Source: Bacillota bacterium (GTDB lineage: Bacteria > Bacillota > Clostridia > Tissierellales > Sedimentibacteraceae). From it: a stretch of DNA of 64,000 bases. Shown piece by piece: positions 61,242 to 64,000 of the stretch (position 1 is its first letter; the number at the start of each line of letters is the position of its first letter). Made by a program: the position numbers and the translations under genes. Location of the stretch: contig JAEXUD010000060.1 of the NCBI GenBank assembly GCA_023453025.1, forward strand, positions 34,153 through 98,152, read 5' to 3'. The notes under the pieces are model-generated. The model was not told the DNA's origin, searched no databases, and saw only the letters and a program-made list of their open reading frames with translations.

Positions 61242-62093
61242 ATGGCAAAGAAAAAATCTATATTGGATCTGCACAAAATGAAAAAAAGCGGAGAAAAGGT
61301 GGCTTGGATTACCGCGTATGATTTTCCTATGGCTTCATTTGCCGAACAGGCAGGCATGGACATGATATTGGTGGGGGATTCCTTGGGAATGGTAGTATTG
61401 GGATACGACGGTACTGTGCCGGTAACTATGGAGGATTGTATCGCTCATTGCAAAGCAGTAAGAAGAGGAGCTCCAAATACATACATAGTAGGAGATATGC
61501 CTTTTGGTTCTTATCACACAACAGAGGGGGAAGCTGTTGCCAATGCGGTAAGATTTTTAAAAGAAGCAAGCTGCGATGCAATAAAATTGGAAGGCGGAGT
61601 CAGAGTTACAGACAAAATCAAGGCTATATCAGACGCAGGAATAGTTGTAATAGGACATATAGGTTTGACACCTCAAAGTGCAGGGCAACTTGGGGGATTT
61701 AAAGCTCAGGGACTTTATGTGGATAGTGCCAGAGAGCTTATAAAGGATGCGCTTGCAATTCAGGAAGCCGGCGCTTTAGCATTGCTGTTGGAAGCTGTTC
61801 CGCCGGAATTAACGGAATTCATAGCTAAAAAATTAACCATACCGGTATATTCTATAGGTGCAGGATTACCGTGTGACGGACAATTGATTATATGCGGCGA
61901 TATGTTGGGAATGTTCCAGGCATTTACTCCTAAATTTGTAAAGAAATATGCAAATGTGGCAGAAGTGATGACTAATGCATTCAAAGAGTATGTAGAGGAC
62001 GTCAAAGCAGAAAAATTCCCTGAAGATAAACATGTATACCACATAAAGGACACAAAAGAGGATTTTGAAAAATTGTTTAATGAATTTAATTAA
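61242..62093 (+). CDS. panB: 3-methyl-2-oxobutanoate hydroxymethyltransferase family (PanB)
   Basis: The 283-residue PEP-mutase/isocitrate-lyase superfamily protein matches PanB: AWITAYDFPMASFAEQAGMDMILVGDSLGMVVLGYDGTVPVTMED, PNTYIVGDMPFGSYHTT, DAIKLEGG, IGHIGLTPQSAGQLGGFKAQG, LLLEAVPPELT (catalytic Glu) and YSIGAGLPCDGQLI. In pantothenate synthesis it adds hydroxymethyl from methylene-THF to 2-oxoisovalerate. There is no panC or panD here and it sits in a catabolic operon, so it may work on another 2-oxo acid or in reverse. AAAGGAGTG precedes ATG. Confidence 0.92.
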   Translation: MAKKKSILDLHKMKKSGEKVAWITAYDFPMASFAEQAGMDMILVGDSLGMVVLGYDGTVPVTMEDCIAHCKAVRRGAPNTYIVGDMPFGSYHTTEGEAVANAVRFLKEASCDAIKLEGGVRVTDKIKAISDAGIVVIGHIGLTPQSAGQLGGFKAQGLYVDSARELIKDALAIQEAGALALLLEAVPPELTEFIAKKLTIPVYSIGAGLPCDGQLIICGDMLGMFQAFTPKFVKKYANVAEVMTNAFKEYVEDVKAEKFPEDKHVYHIKDTKEDFEKLFNEFN

Positions 62094-62100
62094 CAACTTA

Positions 62101-62142
62101 AAGAATGATAAATCATTTTCTTCATATTGATTTATCATTCTT
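62101..62142 (+). terminator. Strong terminator
   Basis: A perfect 15-bp stem (62101-62115 with 62128-62142; arm AAGAATGATAAATCA), then TTATA. It separates panB from the convergent permease gene. Confidence 0.85.
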
Positions 62143-62179
62143 TTATACTGTAAACAAATTGCATTTAACCTAACCTTTG

Positions 62180-63343
62180 CTACTCAAATCTTAATGCATC
62201 AATTGGCTTTAGTCTTGATGCTCTGCTGGCAGGATATAATCCGAAGAATATTCCTATTAATAAAGAAAATCCAAATGAAACAGTTAATACATATATATTT
62301 ATAATCAACCTTGTTCCCAATAATTTGCTTATATAAGAGGAAGCATATATACCCGATAAAACACCTATAATTCCACCGGTACCACTGAGTATTGACGATT
62401 CAATCAAAAACTGCAGCATTATGTTTCCGCGTCCTGCACCTAATGCTTTTCTTATTCCTATTTCCCTTGTTCTTTCTGAAACGGTAACAAGCATAATATT
62501 CATAATTCCAATGCCGCCGACCAACAGAGATATACCTGAAATTCCTGCGAGCATGGCTGTCAGCATTCCTGCAATATCGTCCATAATGTCAAGGATTTGA
62601 CCTTGACTGAATACGGTGTAGGATTCATCATTGCCAAAATAATCATATAAATAATTTTCTATATTTTGGGCAGCTTGTCTGGCTGCATCAGCTGATTCTG
62701 CCTGAGCTGTAATTTCATGGATTACCACGGTTCGTTTTTGCCTCATAATATTTGATATGGGTATTATAACTATATCGTCATAGTCGCCTAATATTGAACT
62801 GCCTTTGGCGTTTAACACTCCTATAACAGTGTATTTTTTACCATCTATTAAAACTTCCTTTTCTATTGGATCATCATAACCAAACAAATTATTGACTGTT
62901 GTCAATCCCATAACCGCGACCTTGTTCCTGTAATCTACATCTATTGGATTGATTAATCTGCCGTAACCTAATTCGTAGTTGTTAATATTAAAATAATTTT
63001 CATTAGCTCCAATTACATTTACATTTTTAGATTTAATATCATAGTCCACAGTGCCATTTATGCTGTATATGGGAGTCACACATTTTATTCCATCCAGTTT
63101 TTCAAGCTCAATTAAATCCTTATAATCAAAAGAAACCTTTCTGTCATATATATTAATGCTTATTATATTTGAACCCATGCCTGATATTATGTCCACTACA
63201 CTGGCTGTTGCCCCTTGGCCAATTGAAATCAGCACTATTATAGAAAAAACACCTATGATGATTCCAAGCATAGTAAGAAAGGTTCTTGTTTTATTTGACA
63301 TAATAGAATGGAATGACATTTTAAGAATGCTTTTTAAAATCAT
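62180..63343 (-). CDS. MacB-type FtsX-like ABC transporter permease
   Basis: The 387-residue protein has the MacB plan: N-terminal membrane helix (NKTRTFLTMLGIIIGVFSIIVLISIGQGATASV), a large extracytosolic domain (about 45-260), and three C-terminal membrane helices with GGIGIMNIMLVTVSERTREIGIRKALGA and PASRASRLKPIDALRFE at the end. It would need an ATPase (and usually a membrane-fusion partner); neither is next to it in this window, so they must lie elsewhere or be missing. It is convergent with panB. Confidence 0.9.
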   Translation of the reverse strand: MILKSILKMSFHSIMSNKTRTFLTMLGIIIGVFSIIVLISIGQGATASVVDIISGMGSNIISINIYDRKVSFDYKDLIELEKLDGIKCVTPIYSINGTVDYDIKSKNVNVIGANENYFNINNYELGYGRLINPIDVDYRNKVAVMGLTTVNNLFGYDDPIEKEVLIDGKKYTVIGVLNAKGSSILGDYDDIVIIPISNIMRQKRTVVIHEITAQAESADAARQAAQNIENYLYDYFGNDESYTVFSQGQILDIMDDIAGMLTAMLAGISGISLLVGGIGIMNIMLVTVSERTREIGIRKALGAGRGNIMLQFLIESSILSGTGGIIGVLSGIYASSYISKLLGTRLIINIYVLTVSFGFSLLIGIFFGLYPASRASRLKPIDALRFE

Positions 63344-63669
63344 ATTAGTTCCTTTCTAAAGAATGTGGACTTGTATAATAATGTTTCTTTATTAATATCA
63401 CAATGTATAATTTTACTTAGTACTAAATGATAACATAAATTTTGCGGGATAAAATTACAAAATAAATAAAAATGAGGATTTCTCCTATTTTAATTATGGG
63501 ATAATTACCAAATAGTGTATTTAATTAGAAAAAATTAGCTTTGTACATTTTCTTGTTTAGGTGGATTTCATAAAAGGGGTATTTGCATTTATTTATAAAT
63601 TTGATAGGATTACAGCACAAGATATGAAAAAATAATTTATTGAGACTTGAAAAATTTTTTATATTTTTC

Positions 63670-63698
63670 TTGACAACCAATTTATTAAATGTTATACT
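63670..63698 (+). promoter_or_regulatory. Promoter of the second T-box transcript
   Basis: TTGACA (63670-63675), 17 bp, TATACT (63693-63698), the same as at 12344-12372. The stretch 63344-63669 is AT-rich and contains no gene I recognise. Confidence 0.85.
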
Positions 63699-63703
63699 CC
63701 TGA

Positions 63704-64000
63704 AAATATACAAATTAATAAGCGACATAAACGCTGTGAAGAGGAGTAGTAAGCATATTCAACGATTTCAGAGAGTTGTTGGCAGGTGGAAAACAACATC
63801 AGATGAAATGCCGAAGTAGCCTTGGAGCGGATCTTCCGAAAATTGCAGTAGGATGGTACGAAGAGCCAATCGTTAAAAATGGCAGGATATCGATTAGAAA
63901 TATTCCGTATCCGGAGAGAGCATTTCGTATGAAATGAATAAGAGTGGTACCGCGAAAGATTTATATCTTCCGTCTCTTAGGGATTAGTTTACCCCGAGAG
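63704..64000 (+). promoter_or_regulatory. T-box riboswitch, predicted valine (specifier GUA), 3' partial
   Basis: The second T-box is nearly identical to that at 12378 over the whole length. Stem I base CGCT/AGCG, GCATAT/ATGAAATGC region, and GAA (63813-63815) followed by GTA (63816-63818), a Val codon; T-box motif TGGTACCGCG at 63945-63954; terminator begins at the window end. UGGU fits tRNA-Val (ACCA). The regulated gene lies beyond base 64000. Specifier assignment is by hand folding. Confidence 0.9.

Noticed and set aside
1..64000. CRISPR array, rRNA, tRNA genes, prophage
   Set aside because: No regularly spaced repeats, no rRNA or tRNA sequence, and no phage structural or integrase genes were recognised on either strand.

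Overview
The window is AT-rich (roughly one third G+C by eye) and reads as chromosome from a low-GC, Gram-positive anaerobe of the Clostridia. The signs are strong AGGAGG ribosome-binding sites, T-box leaders, an SdpR/SdpI pair, a UvsE endonuclease, many ferredoxin- and flavin-dependent redox genes, a flavoprotein of the oxygen-scavenging FprA type, and amino-acid and one-carbon fermentation genes. A Sedimentibacter-like or related amino-acid fermenter is plausible, but the sequence alone does not prove a genus.

Layout. 1-12.2 kb: FprA-type flavoprotein (partial), MetY-type sulfhydrylase, adenine deaminase, an SDR dehydrogenase, a heterodimeric ABC exporter with one degenerate ATP site, a soluble reductive-dehalogenase-like iron-sulfur protein, and an SdpR/SdpI pair with a clear promoter and operator. 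12.3-15.1 kb: a T-box whose predicted specifier is CUA (Leu), upstream of a YkvI-type transporter and an iron-ADH-family dehydrogenase. 15.3-20.8 kb: an nqrBCDEF operon without nqrA, divergent from a TetR regulator, an extracytosolic FMN-binding protein and a flavodoxin. 21-29.3 kb: uvsE, a NifX-like protein, then a sigma-54-type promoter, a 23-codon leader ORF, gltS, ftcD, fchA and hutD. These are followed by a histidine kinase with a fused solute-binding sensor and an NtrC-class activator, which together look like a self-contained formiminoglutamate/glutamate module. 29.5-31.4 kb: a GntR-controlled ABC transporter.

31.5-50.5 kb is an accessory region, essentially all on the plus strand. It has single small genes (GNAT acetyltransferases, aminoglycoside-nucleotidyltransferase-like proteins, DUF3781, DUF1697, LUD, SMI1/KNR4, GyrI-like, VOC) mixed with duplicated fragments, chimeric remnants and genes broken by single stop codons. 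No integrase, attC sites or intact transposase was seen.

51.7-62.1 kb holds the most striking system: RidA, an EutB-like PLP dehydratase, a DoeA-like (ectoine-hydrolase-like) M24 protein, a complete TRAP transporter, an M20 amidohydrolase, an IclR regulator, a U32-like TIM-barrel protein and a PanB paralogue. The set suggests uptake and breakdown of ectoine/hydroxyectoine or a similar acylated diamino acid in an anaerobe. The window closes with a lone MacB-type permease on the minus strand and a second T-box, nearly identical to the first but with predicted specifier GUA (Val).
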